Source: Glebionis coronaria (Eukaryota > Streptophyta > Magnoliopsida > Asterales > Asteraceae). From it: 64,000 nt of DNA. A program made the translations under genes and the position numbers. Positions 13,651-25,830 of the stretch are shown here, piece by piece. The DNA lies in NCBI GenBank assembly GCA_025667525.1, contig CM046878.1, forward strand, positions 102,067,237 through 102,131,236, in the 5' to 3' direction. The number at the start of each line of letters is the position of its first letter. Position 1 is the stretch's first letter. The notes below the pieces were generated by a model. It was not told the DNA's origin. It saw only the letters and a program-made list of their open reading frames with translations, and made no database searches.

Positions 13651-14217
13651 ACACTAAAAGAGTGTGTGTGTTTTGTGTTTTGTGTGTTTTTGAAAGAGGG
13701 TTTCGAAGGGTTGTTTGGTAATATTTTGTGGGATTGTGTCTACGTGTGGGAATGTGATTTGTCCTTTTGGGAATTATGCCACTTTTTAATGTTCTTCTTT
13801 TTCTTAAAGTAAATAGATAATGTTAGCTCTCCCGTGACGCGATGGTATGATCAAGCTGTTTATTTTTTAGATTTATTTTAATGTGATATAATATATAAAA
13901 ATATTTATATATTTTATTTCGTATATATCTGTTATATCTAAAGATTCAGTCTCATCATTGAATGAGTAGTAATGATGCTATTTTGTTTTCACTGTTTTAA
14001 GCTTCAATAACCTTCACACGAAACCTAATTAACTTAAGGATATATAAACGGTTTGCAGTTTCACAAATCAATACTCCAGGATCATATGAAGAGTTGTTGG
14101 AGTTACATCACTTATGGATTGTATAAATTGAATACATGGTGACCATTCATTCATAAAAACGGCCAAAAAGTAATACAACATCTTAAGTTTCTTTCGTCTT
14201 TTGATAGCTATTCCATT
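13651..14217. other. Intergenic, AT-rich
   Basis: The promoter side of the Agenet gene includes a (gt)n-like stretch near 13,655-13,690. Beyond it the sequence is AT-rich, and the 5' terminus of the Helitron should lie somewhere before 14,218. No TC-type terminus could be identified. Confidence 0.3.
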
Positions 14218-16761
14218 ATGTTAAACAAGGCCGTTGAGAAAATGTCCATAGAGGATGAACAGCCCAATGCTGAATTGAAAACCTGTGTGGACACAAAGAA
14301 AAATGTTGGTGAGCCCAAAGATGGTGGTGTAAGCAAAAATGTTGGTGAGTCCAGTAATGTTGCTCAGCCTACAAATGAGTTGTTCTTGGACGATCTTTTT
14401 CTTGATGTTACAGGCACAATTATTGTGATGTTGTGTAGAATGTCGGATGTGACTACTACTATGAATCATTATATAAACATTGTTCTTGTTATTTCTGATG
14501 CAAAGGTACTTATGTATATTAATGCATTGTTATACATTGTAGATTATTTTAAATCTTATGTCTACATGATATGAAGTATTACCAATTGTGATTGCAGGGT
14601 CGTGCAATGCACTGTAGCGCTAAATCAACTATAGCTCACAATTTCATTAAGTTAAAAGAAGGGTTTGTTTATTCAATAAAAGGGTTTGTTTATTCAATAA
14701 AAGGTTTTGTCGTAAAGAAGAATAAGGATACTTACCGTATATTCAAAGATGATGAGTTCATGCTTGAATATGATGGTGCAACGACTATAAGAAGGTCTTT
14801 TGATAAGCCAGTTGGCTTTGTGAGGCATCCACTTCAATTAGAAGAACTCGGCAAGCTTGAGCCTACAGATGGGAAATACTTGATGGGTAATATTTTTTTC
14901 CATATGTTTTTAATTATAATTTTTATTTTACTTTTATTCATGTATCGGTTTGTTAATTGCATATGTCGTTGGATATGTCACAAATGTTGGGAGAACTAAC
15001 CATCTAAAGACAAGATAAAAAATCTTGACTTTTACCTTTCTGATGGGAGGTTAGCATAACCGTGTCTATTGACTATCTTCCTCGTTATTCAGATTATAAC
15101 CAATCTTGCTTTTATTGAAACAGGAACTTACAGATACGTGTGACACTTTGGGGAAGCCTTGGTGATACTCTGATAGAGAAAAAGACCAAACATTCTGACC
15201 TGTTTTCAATTGTCGTTACTTCAGTTAGTGCTAAAATATACAATAGTAAGCAAATATTTATTTTCCCTAACATATTACGCGTTTCAAACTATTGTAAACA
15301 TGGTTAAATATTTTTATTTACCCTTTAGATAAGCTTCAACTATCGAGCAGCTCCTCCACGTTTTTGTTGGATGATCTTCAGATTCCTGTTTTGAAAGAGC
15401 TAAAAAGTCACATTTGGTAATTAAGCATGGAATATTTATTTTCATGTATAGACTATTGCATGTATCCCATATTGGCTAATAATATGCTATAATTTTATAC
15501 ATGTGTTGTAGTGATGATGAAGAAGGGTTGGGCCCGGAACTTATGTTTGTTGATCCCTCTCAGCCTAGAAATAGAACTTTTAAGAATCTATTGATATGGG
15601 CGCGCAACAAGATAAATGATGTATATTTCTTCCTATTAACTTTTACTTATTTTTAGACTTTAGATGATAATTAATAATAATTAAAATTCTTTTGCTTCCA
15701 TTGCCGGGTCAGGATTGATAATATTAGAACAAGGAAATGGTGGAACTACCCATCTTGCGGTAGTGACACTTGCAAGATGGGTAACGCGAAAGGATGGAGG
15801 ATTTTGGTGTGGTGCGTGTTCCAAAACTATAGAGTATCCAGTCCTAAGGTAAGTATTAGTTTAACAATAAATTGTATTGCAACTTAAAGAAGTTGTTAAT
15901 TATATGCTACTAAAATTGCATATACATCAATCATTTGTAGATACCGGCTTGAATTGGAAGTGACTGACAAGACATCGACTATAGTGATTGTATTTTTTGA
16001 TGAGGTTGCTAATCAGTTAATGAAATGTATCATTGAATCAATATTTGACTTTGAGAATGAGGTGTCATGATATTGATTAGGTTATAATTCATTGAAGTAT
16101 AGTATAATACTTACTTTTGTATACAGAATGGTAATGACGATCATCACTTACCCCGAGCTTTATTGAATATCATTGGTGGCATCCACAATCTTGAGCTTAA
16201 ATCTCACTCTTACTATGAATATGGGAGTTATGAAAGTTTTACGTTGTGGAAGATTATTCCGGATGAGGTGATTGATAATACTGAAAGTTCAACTACTGAT
16301 GCTCCATCTCCTTCTAAGATTGTTAAGATTTCAAGGTTGAAGAGGTTGGCAAATCAACCATCCGTATCCACCCCTGCCAAAAAAATCAGAGAATAAAAAA
16401 AAAGGTTGGACATATAAAGGAATTTTATAATAATTACAATAGGGGTTTGAAGAATTATTATTCACATGTTATTCTTCTTTGTATTGTTACAACATTAAAA
16501 TAGAGGATACAGATGATGATGAAATCACATCCATTTGTGATGAAAATGAGGATGATGAGAATGCCGACTCTATTCCAGCTTCAAGTCAGAGGAGAAGGTT
16601 TATCTCAAAATCCTTTCTCATATTTTGATTCTAACTTTGTATTTGACTAATTTAATTTTATCTATTATTCTTTCAGGAAAATTATCTATGATTTAGAGTC
16701 AGAAAAGATGTTGTTATTTGTTTCAAGAACGGAACAATACAAGAAGCTACTTAGCGATTAG
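14218..16761 (+). pseudogene. RPA70-like single-stranded DNA-binding protein, Helitron-borne
   Basis: Conserved pieces of a plant RPA 70-kDa subunit-like protein appear in order. An OB-fold exon at 14,598-14,886 (GRAMHCSAKSTIAHNFIKLK then GFVRHPLQLEELGKLEPTD) is followed by GYVTNVGRTNH near 14,975 and by LWGSLGDTLIEKKTKHS near 15,150. A DDLQIPVLKEL segment near 15,375 precedes a zinc-ribbon segment near 15,730-15,830 (CDTCKMG-like, FWCGACSKTIEYPVLR) and the C-terminal OB segment to 16,396. A frameshift within the piece after NVGRTNH and an in-exon repeat (GFVYSIK twice, near 14,660) show decay. Helitron RPA is thought to coat single-stranded intermediates. The N-terminal ORF 14,218-14,574 is a tentative part. 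Confidence 0.75.
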
Positions 16762-18059
16762 CTTTAAGGGAATAAAACGGAAACTTAAATTACTTTTGGT
16801 TTTAATTTGTTTCTAAGAATTTTGGGATATTGTCTTTTTTGGAGCTATTTTTGTTTTTGGTTTTATTTTGATTTTATTTTGGTATGATTGTCGTGTTATT
16901 TATAATGCAATAGAACTCAAGGAATTTAGTCTTAGTTTGTGAGTTATTTTTATCTTCATTTTGTATATTATTGTTTTTAACGTTTAGGTATGAAACAACA
17001 ATAATGAATTGTATCAGCTAAAAGACAATAAGGTTTAAATAAAAAATCCTTTCTCATATTTTGATCCTATCTTTTTAATTAACTACTTTATTTTTGTCTA
17101 TTATCCTTTCATGAAAAATGATATATGATTCCAACCATGATGGAACCATTTACCTATATGAAACCATGAAGGAATAATGAAACCATGAGGGAACTATTTA
17201 CCTATCATCAACTATTTGTTTTTGAATTTCATTTTTGTATGATCCTTATGTATGTAAACTTAATTTATGAGTTATATGTTTCTTCATAATTACTTTAACA
17301 TTCAACAAAATTAATATTCATTAAGATGTACTTAAATCTACAGTTTCACATTCTCAACATTAATTTAAAAATTGTAACTCTCCTATCATAGAATTATATA
17401 TATAAGTTGTGATTCCTACATTGACATATTATCTAAGCATGTCAACACAAACACCTAATTATCACAGCAAAGAAGACCATGATCAAAGCTTAGCAGATGT
17501 TGCAAAAAATGTTAACAAGCATGATGAAAATGTTGCACCACTTGGTAGAAGAGTGATATTGCCTTCAAGTATAAAAAGAAGACACACATATGAGTCGCTT
17601 ATCAACGACTTGGTTCTTTGTAAGCGTCGGAAGCTCAACATAGAAGACCCAAAAACTTCATAGACTATAAGGCAAATTGAATCAAATAAGAACAGCCAAT
17701 CAGCATAAAGCTGCTATTTTGTACCCATTTTCTAATTTGAATAAAACCTTTGTTTCAACCATTTTTCCTTTGTTTATCATATTATTGACATCTGTTTATA
17801 TTCTTATAACTGTAAAAAGACAGCATCTGGCAACTATACTTAGATAAGTTTGTTCAATTAACAATCTCTTAAATAAAGCTTTAAAATAAGATTATTCAAT
17901 TAATAATATCTTAAATAAACCTTTTAATTTTACAATAAATAAGATAGTTCAGTTAAATAATTCCAAAGGTCAAGTATTCAATAGGTTGAGTTAGAAAATC
18001 TAGCTCTTAAAACTCAAGCATCATGTTCATGTAAATCATCTTTTAGTTTTGAAATCACT
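16762..18059 (+). other. Spacer between the RPA and RepHel pseudogenes
   Basis: AT-rich. An 84-codon ORF at 17,409-17,663 (alternative start at 17,439) encodes a basic peptide with PLGRRVILPSSI and CKRRKLN. I do not recognise it. It might be a terminal exon of one of the flanking Helitron genes or chance. GRR.ILPSS also occurs in the Helitron Rep region near 19,790, so a duplicated fragment is conceivable. Nothing else seen. Confidence 0.3.
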
Positions 18060-21000
18060 ATGGATGAAGGTAAGTTTAAATTTATTTATTTCATACATTT
18101 AGATTTAGATTTTTAGTCTACATAAAATTTTGTCTATGGTAATCAAACAGGAAGGCAGCTTAATACTAGCCATATATCCTCTTTATCGTACATGCTTAAT
18201 AATTTCATCACAATTCAATCAAAAATAACTGTCATGCGTGATGGAACCGTGTAGAATTATTGTGGTCTAACACTAACAAACAATGCTATTCAAGAAGGAG
18301 ATAAAGTGACCTGTTTATTTATCTATTCAGTATTGTTATGATGTACATGTACTATAATGGAAAAATGTAAGCAAGCACACTACAACTTGCAACCAATCTT
18401 AACCTAACACAGGGGCATATAGGAACTGTTTCTACATGCAATAAATCATTAACAATAGCAAGTATTTTATGTAGCTAAATATTTTCTTTGAAAAAATTAA
18501 AAATAATAATACTTTCGTTCCTTTATATATTTCATACATGTTGTTTCCAGGAACTTCCCGTCGTCGAACACCTAGAAGGGTACCAAAACAAGCAGGATTA
18601 ACATCTAAAGGTGATTTTTGTTTATATTAGAAGTTCAAATAGAATATGTATTTCTAATTTAAATAATAGTCTAACCTTCAATATACATCAACCAGGAGTT
18701 CCCGTATCCTACAGTAACCCCTTGTACCTCCATCCTATCAATGTCGAAACTGCCATGCCAGGATGTGGTATGAAGAAAGAAATAATAAAGGTCATAGAGT
18801 TGTCAATCCAATATTTTCTTTATGTTGTCAAGAGGGAAAAATACTCTTACCCAAATTCAAAGCAACACCACCACCTTTAGACTACCTCATTGACTTTGCT
18901 AATCCTGCTACATCAAAATTTAGAGAACATATTAGGATATATAACAACATGTTCTGCTTTACATCATTTGGAGCTAGAATAGATCATGCAATAAATAATG
19001 GAAGGGGGTGTATACATTTAGGATAAATGGGCAAAATTATCATCGTATTGGTTCTCTACTTCCGCAAAAGGCCACCAACCGAGATACGCACAACTTTTTT
19101 TTTATACAGAAAATGAAGCTAAGAACCGGATGTCTGCTTTTATAAATAACGAGGCAGGTGATAAGGTGAATGCTACAATTGTAGCAGACTTGATTTCCAT
19201 GTTGGACAAATTAAGCCCTATTGCAAAAGCATTCTGAATGGCACGCGATTGGTGCCATTCTCATGAATTTGTTAGTTTTGAGTTACACCTTCTTACTGAC
19301 AGAAAATCTACAAGGCAATACAACGCCCCAACTCTTCATGAAGTAGCAGCTTTGATCACGAACGATTCCGGGGATGGTGAGCCTATTAGGGATATTGTGA
19401 TCAATAGTAAACGTTAAGGCCCCAAAAGAATCTCAGAATTGCATCCATCCTACATGGCCCTACAATATCCACTGTTATTTCCCTATGGTGAAGACGGTTT
19501 TCATGAGGAGATTCATTACCATAACAACAAGGGTGCAAGGAAAACAAACAGAGGGTTTGTGACAATGAAAGAATATTACGCATACATTATTCAACACCAT
19601 AATAACCAAGGCAATACTTTGCTCAAAGGTGGACGCCTTTTTCAACAATACTTGGTTGATGCTTTCACTGTTGTTGAGGAACAAAGACTCAAGTGGTCGA
19701 GAAATAATCAAGATACCCTACGAGTCGATCTCTATCACAATTTGAATGATGTCGTTACAAGAGGAGACACGAATGCAACTGGACTTGGAAGAAGAATTGT
19801 TTTGCCCTCAAGCTTCACGGGAGGCCCAAAATATATGATGCAAAATTATCAAGATGCGATGGCCTTATGCTGAACATACGACAATCCTGACCTATTCATA
19901 ACTTTTACATCAAGTCCTAAATGGCCAGAAATTGCAGAAATGTTGGCTGATATTCCTGGCCAAAAACTACACGATCGTCCAGAAGTTGGAACACGAGTTT
20001 TTAAAATGAAACTCACGGAAATGTTAGAAGATTTGAACAAAAAAAGAAATTTTTGGCAAAACACGTGCAGGTGATATATCACTTCAAATGATTAATCAAT
20101 ATGCTACTTTCCCAATAAATACTAAATGTGGCTAATATATTGCAGTTGTATATGTTATTGAGTTTCAAAAGAGAGGACTCCCGCACGCACATATTCTGCT
20201 ATGGCTTGTAGTAGAATGTAAATGCAAGACGGCAAATCAACTTGATGATATCATACAACGCCGTGCAACATTGAGGGAAAATGTTCAAAACGATACCCAA
20301 AGCAATTTAATGCAAAAACAATACTTGATGATGATGGGTAACCGGTTTACCGTCAAAGAGATTCAAAAGTTAATATTGTTAAAGGAAAAGTCACATACAC
20401 GAACCAAAATGTGGTGCCTCAAAATCGATATTTGATGCTTAAATATCAGGCCCACATCAATGTTGAATGGTGCAACAGATCAAAAGCAATTAAGTATTTG
20501 TTCAAATACTTAAACAAAGGTCCGGATCGAGCTAAAATTGTTGTTCAAGAGAACGTTTAACGCAACGGTGAGGGTGAACCAGATCAGGTAATGGTAGTTT
20601 ATGAAATAAAAAATTATTTGAGTTGCCGATATTTAGCTCCATGTGAAGCTGTATGGCGGCTATTCTCTTTCGATATTCACTATTCCTACCCATCTGTAAT
20701 GAAGCTGAATTTTCATCTACCAGAGCAAAACGCAATAACATTGCGTGATTCCCAGAATTTACCAGCATTACTACAACGAGAGGAAATTAAAACAACCATG
20801 TTCACAGAATGGTTTGAACTGAACAAACGAGATAAGGATGCTCAAAAACTGACGTACGCTGAAATTCCACAATACTACGTGTGGCATGAACGGGAAAGGA
20901 TGTGGAAACCTCGAAAGCAAAAAAATGCATAGGTCGAATCTATTATTCAAATCCAACATCAGGAGAACGTTACTATCTCAAAATGTTATTGAATGTTGTC

Positions 21001-23074
21001 AGAGGACCTAAAACGTTTAAAAATCTGATGACAGTTCACAATACATTATATTCAACGTTCAAAGAAGCGTGTTTTGCATATGGCCTACTCAATGATGATA
21101 AGGAGTGGACACAAGCTATACAAGAGGCTCGATTGTGGGCATTGGCAACACAGCTACGTGATTTATTTGTTACAATACTACTTTTTTGTGATGTGAGTAG
21201 ACCTGCCACATATCGGGAAGAGACTTGGGAAGCATTGTCGGAAGATATTTTGTTGAACAAGCGGAAAATTTACAAATATCCTGATCTAAAACTCTTAGAA
21301 GAACAAATTTAAAATTGTTGTTTAGTGGATATTGAATGCCTGCTTAATCGAAATGGCCGATCATTAGCAGATTTCTAGGATATGCCACGTCCGAATACAA
21401 GTTTGCTAACAACTATGGATAACCGTTTGATAAGAGAAGTAATGAATTTTAATATGAAAGAAAGCAAAGTTGAGCATGAGATGCTTCATTCTCAATTAAA
21501 TCCAGAACAAAGGGCCATCTACGAAGAAGTTATTGATTATGTAAGTAGAGAGAATGGGCAATTTTACTTCGTGTATGGACCTGGAGGAACAAGGAAGACT
21601 TTTTTATACAGGACACTCATATCAAGGTTACGATCAGAACGTAAAATTGTCCTTGTTGTTGCTTCTTCAGGTATGTAACTCATATGCTTTTAATGAAATA
21701 CTTTTTACGACTTAAATTATATATCTATCATGTTTTTCTATAAGAAACTCAAAACTAATATGAGCTTTTAAATTAAACAAGGTATTGCTTCATTGCTCCT
21801 ACCAGGCGGGAGAATAGCTCACAACAGGTTCGTGATACCACTTGCATTAGTGGAAAATAGCACATGTCGTATCAAAGAAAACACACATTTGGCATAATTA
21901 ATGCAGTATGTGGAGTTGATTATTTGGGACGAAGCGCCTATGATTCAAAAGTATGCATTTGAGGCATTAGACAAGACGTTAGAGGATATATTGGGGGTTT
22001 CAAAATGAAGAAAAAAGAAGTAAAATGTTTGGAGGAATAACAGTTTATTAGGAGGCGAATTTAGGCAAATTTTACCCGTTATACCCAAAGCGAAAAGGCC
22101 TTAAGTAGTACAAGCATGCATAAACCAGTCAGTTTTATGGAATTCTTGCAAAGTGTTTACTCTTACACGCAGTATGCGAGTAAATGAATATTCCTCATCA
22201 GGCGAGATAGATAGAAGCAAACAACAATTCAATAAATGGGTTTTAGATGTAGGTGATGGGATTTTGCCAACACAAAAAAAGAAGTGAAGACGAAGGAACG
22301 TGGATAAAAATTCTAGAGGATTTCATTCTCCAAGCTTGCAATTCTCCTTTAGAACAGATTGTCAATCAATCATATCCTGATTTTGAAGCTAGGAGAAATG
22401 ATGAAAACTATCTAAGGGAGCGTTCAATTCTAACTCCTCAAAATGATGATGCAGACGAGATAAACGACTATATGTTTAAAAAGCTGCCGGGTGAGATCGT
22501 TACTTACAATAGTGCCGATGAAGTGTGTAAGGGATCTACAGACACCTTGGATCGACACCAACAGTACCCTATCGAGTTTCTAAACTCTTTAAAATTCCCA
22601 GGCATGCCACCTGATGAATTAAATTTGAAAAAAGAATTGCCTATTATGCTTTTGGGGAATGTAAATCCAAGCATGTAATTATGCAACGGGACACGACTGA
22701 TCATAACTGATTTGGGTCAATTTGTCATTCGTTCCCAAATTCTTACGGGATCAAACGTGGAGGAAAGTGTTGTTATCCTAAGAATATCGCTCACATATAC
22801 GCAAACACAATGGCCATTTATAATGAACCGAAGGCAATTTCCTGTCAAGCCTTGCTATGCGATGACTATAAACAAAAGTTAAGGGCAGTCACTCAATTAT
22901 GTAGGTGTTTATTTACCCAACCCTGTTTTTAGCCATGGTCAACTCTACGTAGCACTATCTAGAGTAACTTCACCAAAAGGGCTGAAGATTTTAATAACTG
23001 GAGATGAAGATCCTGAGCTAAAAAATCGAACACGAAACATCGTTTTCAAGGAAGCTTTTAACAATCTATTTTAA
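18060..23074 (+). pseudogene. Helitron Rep/helicase (HUH Rep plus PIF1-type helicase), frameshifted
   Basis: The start still looks intact: ATGGATGAAG with donor gtaag, exon 2 at 18,551-18,610, and exon 3 from 18,696. Then come the cysteine-rich N region (CRNCHARMWYEERNNKG, frameshifted near 18,715), SFGARIDHAINNGRG near 18,970, the Helitron-like N domain (HPSYMALQYPLLFPYGEDGF at 19,441), and the HUH Rep motif GLPHAHILLWL near 20,180. The tyrosine pair YLFKYLNKG lies near 20,495. PIF1 follows: Walker A GPGGTRKT near 21,580 (the usual GxGKT Gly is Arg), Walker B IIWDEAP near 21,925, and a C-terminal [17 protein letters not shown] near 22,960. Stops and frame changes are frequent (19,023; 19,237; 19,417; 19,871; 20,558; 20,930; 21,310). 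It should nick and unwind Helitron DNA but cannot be functional here. Confidence 0.85.
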
Positions 23075-23757
23075 CAGTTTAGTAACCTTTCAAATAAAGT
23101 TATCTTTATTTTGAAAAAAATCATAGTTATATATCTATTCATTTCTTTTAATTACATGTTGCTATTAGATAAATCATATACAACCCTAATTAAAAAGAGG
23201 AAAAAACAGAAATTAATTAAAGATAAAATGAAAACAAACATGTTTTAGACTTCTTCAATGATCCAATAAAAAAACCTGCAAAGATGATACCCAATTTTAT
23301 TTTCAAAAAATTAGAATTAAGAAAATTGATAAATATGAAATAAAATGATAGATGATCATTTTCAAAATATTAGAATTAAGAAAAATAATAAAGATGAATG
23401 AAATGATATATGATGTTTTCAATTAAAAACAAACGACAATTACATCTATCTAACAAAAAAAGAATAAAAAAAGTAAGTTGGAGTGTTTGTTTCCATTAAT
23501 AATAAATAAGATGTTTGGAATAACAAATTAAGATAACAAGAATTAACTTTCAATAATCTTAATGCAAAAATTAAATCACAATAACACAATTTATAAAACA
23601 TAACTAGAAACAAGATTTCATATTCCATTCATAATTCATTACAACCATTCCAAGCTTACAAGTTCATATCAAAAAGATTGAAACATTAACTAAACACAAA
23701 AGATTACTACATCATCATTATTAAAACAACCCCAAAAGAAACACTAAACATAAAGGC
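23075..23757. other. AT-rich spacer
   Basis: Runs of A/T with a local direct repeat (tttcaaaa.attagaattaag at about 23,300 and 23,360). No gene seen. Confidence 0.4.
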
Positions 23758-24123
23758 CTAATCAGATAGTTCCATCATCTGAGCTTGAAATTGGAGTTCA
23801 TTCAAGCGAGTCCTAGCCCTAGCCAACATCCCATTCAAAGTAGCAAGCTTCTCAGTTTCAGTGTCACGAAACTCCCTTAAATAACCTAAACTTTCCAAAT
23901 TAACTTCAAGTTCTTCATCTTTGTTTTCAAACTCAGCAATCAATAAACCAATCCTAACCAAATTATTCTTAACATTTCCAGCTTGACCCATCAATACAGT
24001 AGCAAAGCTTTCCTCAATAGTCATTTGATTAAAATAAAAACCCATGCATTTGCCAGTATCAGTATGACCAGAAACGTCCTTAAGTTCTTTCAAAATCAAA
24101 TTAGGTGAACTTAAATTTGCCAT
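23758..24123 (-). CDS. Intact 121-codon protein of unknown function
   Basis: A clean ORF from a good context ATG (catcaATGGCAA) to a stop, with no introns. The protein starts MANLSSPNLILKELKDVSG. The second half is charged and likely helical or coiled-coil (EFENKDEELEVNLESLGYL, then RDTETEKLATLNGMLARART). There is no signal peptide or membrane segment. A TATA box lies about 80 bp upstream at 24,202-24,209. It sits between the end of the Helitron helicase and the presumed Helitron 3' hairpin, on the opposite strand, so it may be a captured or Helitron-carried gene. Unlike its neighbours it has no stops or frameshifts. I do not recognise the family. Confidence 0.6.
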   Translation of the reverse strand: MANLSSPNLILKELKDVSGHTDTGKCMGFYFNQMTIEESFATVLMGQAGNVKNNLVRIGLLIAEFENKDEELEVNLESLGYLREFRDTETEKLATLNGMLARARTRLNELQFQAQMMELSD

Positions 24124-24201
24124 TGATGAAGAAGTTTAAGATGAATAGTAAAGTGAAGATTAATTTTAGATTTATTGTAACTAGACTAATGTTACTCATC
24201 A

Positions 24202-24209
24202 TTATATAG
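24202..24209 (-). promoter_or_regulatory. TATA box of the 121-codon gene
   Basis: The minus strand reads tctatataatga about 80 bp before the ATG at 24,123. That leaves a leader of roughly 50 nt, normal for a plant gene. Confidence 0.5.
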
Positions 24210-24504
24210 AACAAGATTAAACAAATTTGTGGTTAGAAACAATACCTAATTAATGCGATTGCGACCTTTCGTTAATCTTGTAGTTGCCCTTTACTGTTGC
24301 AGATTGATAACGGATATGTGTAGAGTCGTATAGAACAAGCTGAAGATGAAGTGTGTGTGCATTTTTTTTAAGGTAATGTTTGGTTATTATCAGTTCTAAC
24401 TTGAAGCCTATTAAATTTAAAAAATATATACTATATTAGAAATACAACATTTTACAATTTGTTCAATAACAGCAACTACCATGCCCCCAAGAAGAGCCAC
24501 CCAA

Positions 24505-24530
24505 GCCCCCTTAGTGCAACGCACGGGTTC
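24505..24530 (+). repeat. Possible decayed Helitron 3' hairpin
   Basis: The sequence ccccttagtgcaacgcacgg contains gtgc-aac-gcac, and an outer ccc/ggg pair is interrupted by tta. Plant Helitrons commonly end with a CCCGTGC-type GC hairpin about 10 nt before CTRR. Here the next bases are ttccagat, with no exact CTRR, so the call is tentative. Confidence 0.35.
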
Positions 24531-24548
24531 CAGATGCCTCGTTTCAGG

Positions 24549-24735
24549 GGTGTTTGAGATCTCTTATTGAAAATAGATTATTTGTTTTGAAAACGGATAA
24601 TCAGATAATTAGTTTTTATAAAACGTGATTTTAAAATATAGTAGTGTTTGGATTTGATTATATTGTTTGACACGTAATAATCAGATAATTAGTGTTTGGA
24701 AAATCAAATTATATATTGAGCCGATAAGTAAATTA
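24549..24735. repeat. MITE fragment, GATAATCAGATAATTA family
   Basis: Begins aggggtgtttgagat and carries cggataatcagataattag and atagtagtgtttggatttga. It matches the longer element at 53,693-54,122 in order of words. The right end is not well defined. Confidence 0.5.
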
Positions 24736-25012
24736 GAGTAAAGGGTAGTGATGTACTGTTGTCACATCAACGTCACATCATCACAAAACAACTAACCAAA
24801 ACACCACTTGTACTGGAGAGGCAACCCCTCCCGTCTCCATTTTGGCACCACTACTATCTTTATATTTTATTTTTTTCATTTTCACACAAATTTAAATTCA
24901 TTTCATTTAAATAAAAATTACAAATATTTAAATAAAAATACAAATACGTAATTTAAAATATGATACGAAAAACAATTACGAAAATTAAAAACACAGAACA
25001 ATAAATAAACTA
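24736..25012. other. Spacer with a short foldback-like piece
   Basis: Contains gtcacatcaacgtcacatca and a CACCACTTGTACTGGAGAGG-like stretch resembling the pieces at 54,545-54,590. This may be a second small MITE family. No gene. Confidence 0.25.
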
Positions 25013-25395
25013 CTAATTTTGGCCGGAATACATCCTCTGAAAATCCCCACCTGAACAGCACATACTCGGGTTTTTCTTTTCTTGTTTTTTCCCCCAACTC
25101 TTTTCGGCCCTTTCTTCTTTTTCTAAGGTTTCTCGTAATGCTTTTTCATCAAGAAGTATTTGATGTTCTTGTTCCTCAGTTAGGCGAAACTCATCTGGTA
25201 CCTCGTAGTCTTTGACAGGGATGTCTTGTTCGTCAAGTATACAATTAATAGTAGGAAGTAGGAACGATTCCATCCAATTGGTTTGGGTAGGGTTGTGGGG
25301 GGTTGATTCAGGTACTTCTCCGGCGTCTATGGGTTGCTTCGAGTTGCTTTTCGTTTGTTTTGTTTCTTGTTTCTAGAAGTGTTTTCTTGAGACAT
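25013..25395 (-). pseudogene. Small gene of unknown function with one N-terminal frameshift
   Basis: From the ATG at 25,395 the reading frame gives MSQENTSRNKKQNKRKA and stops at a TAG. One frame over, the sequence runs without a stop through SNSKQPIDAGEVPESTP, NPTQTNWMESFLLPTIN, CILDEQDIPVKDYEVPDEF and a charged helical tail (EEQEHQILLDEKALRETLEK) to the stop at 25,013. A single-base indel in the Lys/Gln-rich N-terminus therefore splits it, unless an internal start such as the Met at 25,273 is used. The acidic-helical tail is a type I associate with repetitive plant gene families, but I cannot name it. A TATA box lies 38 bp upstream. Confidence 0.5.
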
Positions 25396-25432
25396 GTTTG
25401 AGAGTGTTTTTTGTATGAGAAAATGAAAGTAG

Positions 25433-25440
25433 TATTTATA
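25433..25440 (-). promoter_or_regulatory. TATA box (TATAAATA)
   Basis: Perfect TATAAATA on the minus strand, 38 bp upstream of the ATG at 25,395. It supports a once-transcribed small gene with a very short leader. Confidence 0.5.
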
Positions 25441-25730
25441 GATAAAACATAGCCGTTGAAAATCGTTTACAAATTTTTATTAATATTATTATTCTTTTAT
25501 CATTTTATATTTATTATAATTGTTTTGGTTTTTATTACATACCTTAGTATTTTAAATTGCAATTTTTCGAACTTATTGTCACATGTTGCGGGCGGTGTAA
25601 AAAAATGTATAAAACAACAAATGAAAAAAGAAAATTAGGGTCATCGTTACCAAGTTTAAAAGAAAAACGTATAAAGAGCACGATAAATAATCGAAATGTC
25701 AAAGTGAGATAAAAATCAACAATAACGGTT

Positions 25731-25830
25731 CCCAATCCCGCCTAAGCAGGGTATGGGGAGCTAGGATATAGACAAATAATAACCCAACCCCTATGTGAAC
25801 CAGGGGATAAATAGACTCTTTTCAAGTAGA
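25731..25830 (-). repeat. SINE remnant
   Basis: The plus strand reads aatcccgcctaagcagggta then aacccaacccctatgtgaac. In reverse this is the same tRNA-derived SINE-like module as at 4,075-4,195. Confidence 0.5.

Larger units (their letters stand above)
14218..24530 (+). mobile_element. Decayed autonomous-type Helitron (RPA plus RepHel)
   Basis: An RPA70-like pseudogene (14,218-16,761) and a Rep/PIF1-helicase pseudogene (18,060-23,074) sit on the same strand. This pair is characteristic of plant autonomous Helitrons. A short hairpin word, gtgcaacgcacggg, near 24,511 resembles Helitron 3' stems, but the expected CTRR end is not intact. The 5' terminus was not found. The outer limits are therefore estimates; the identity is firm. 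Confidence 0.7.
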
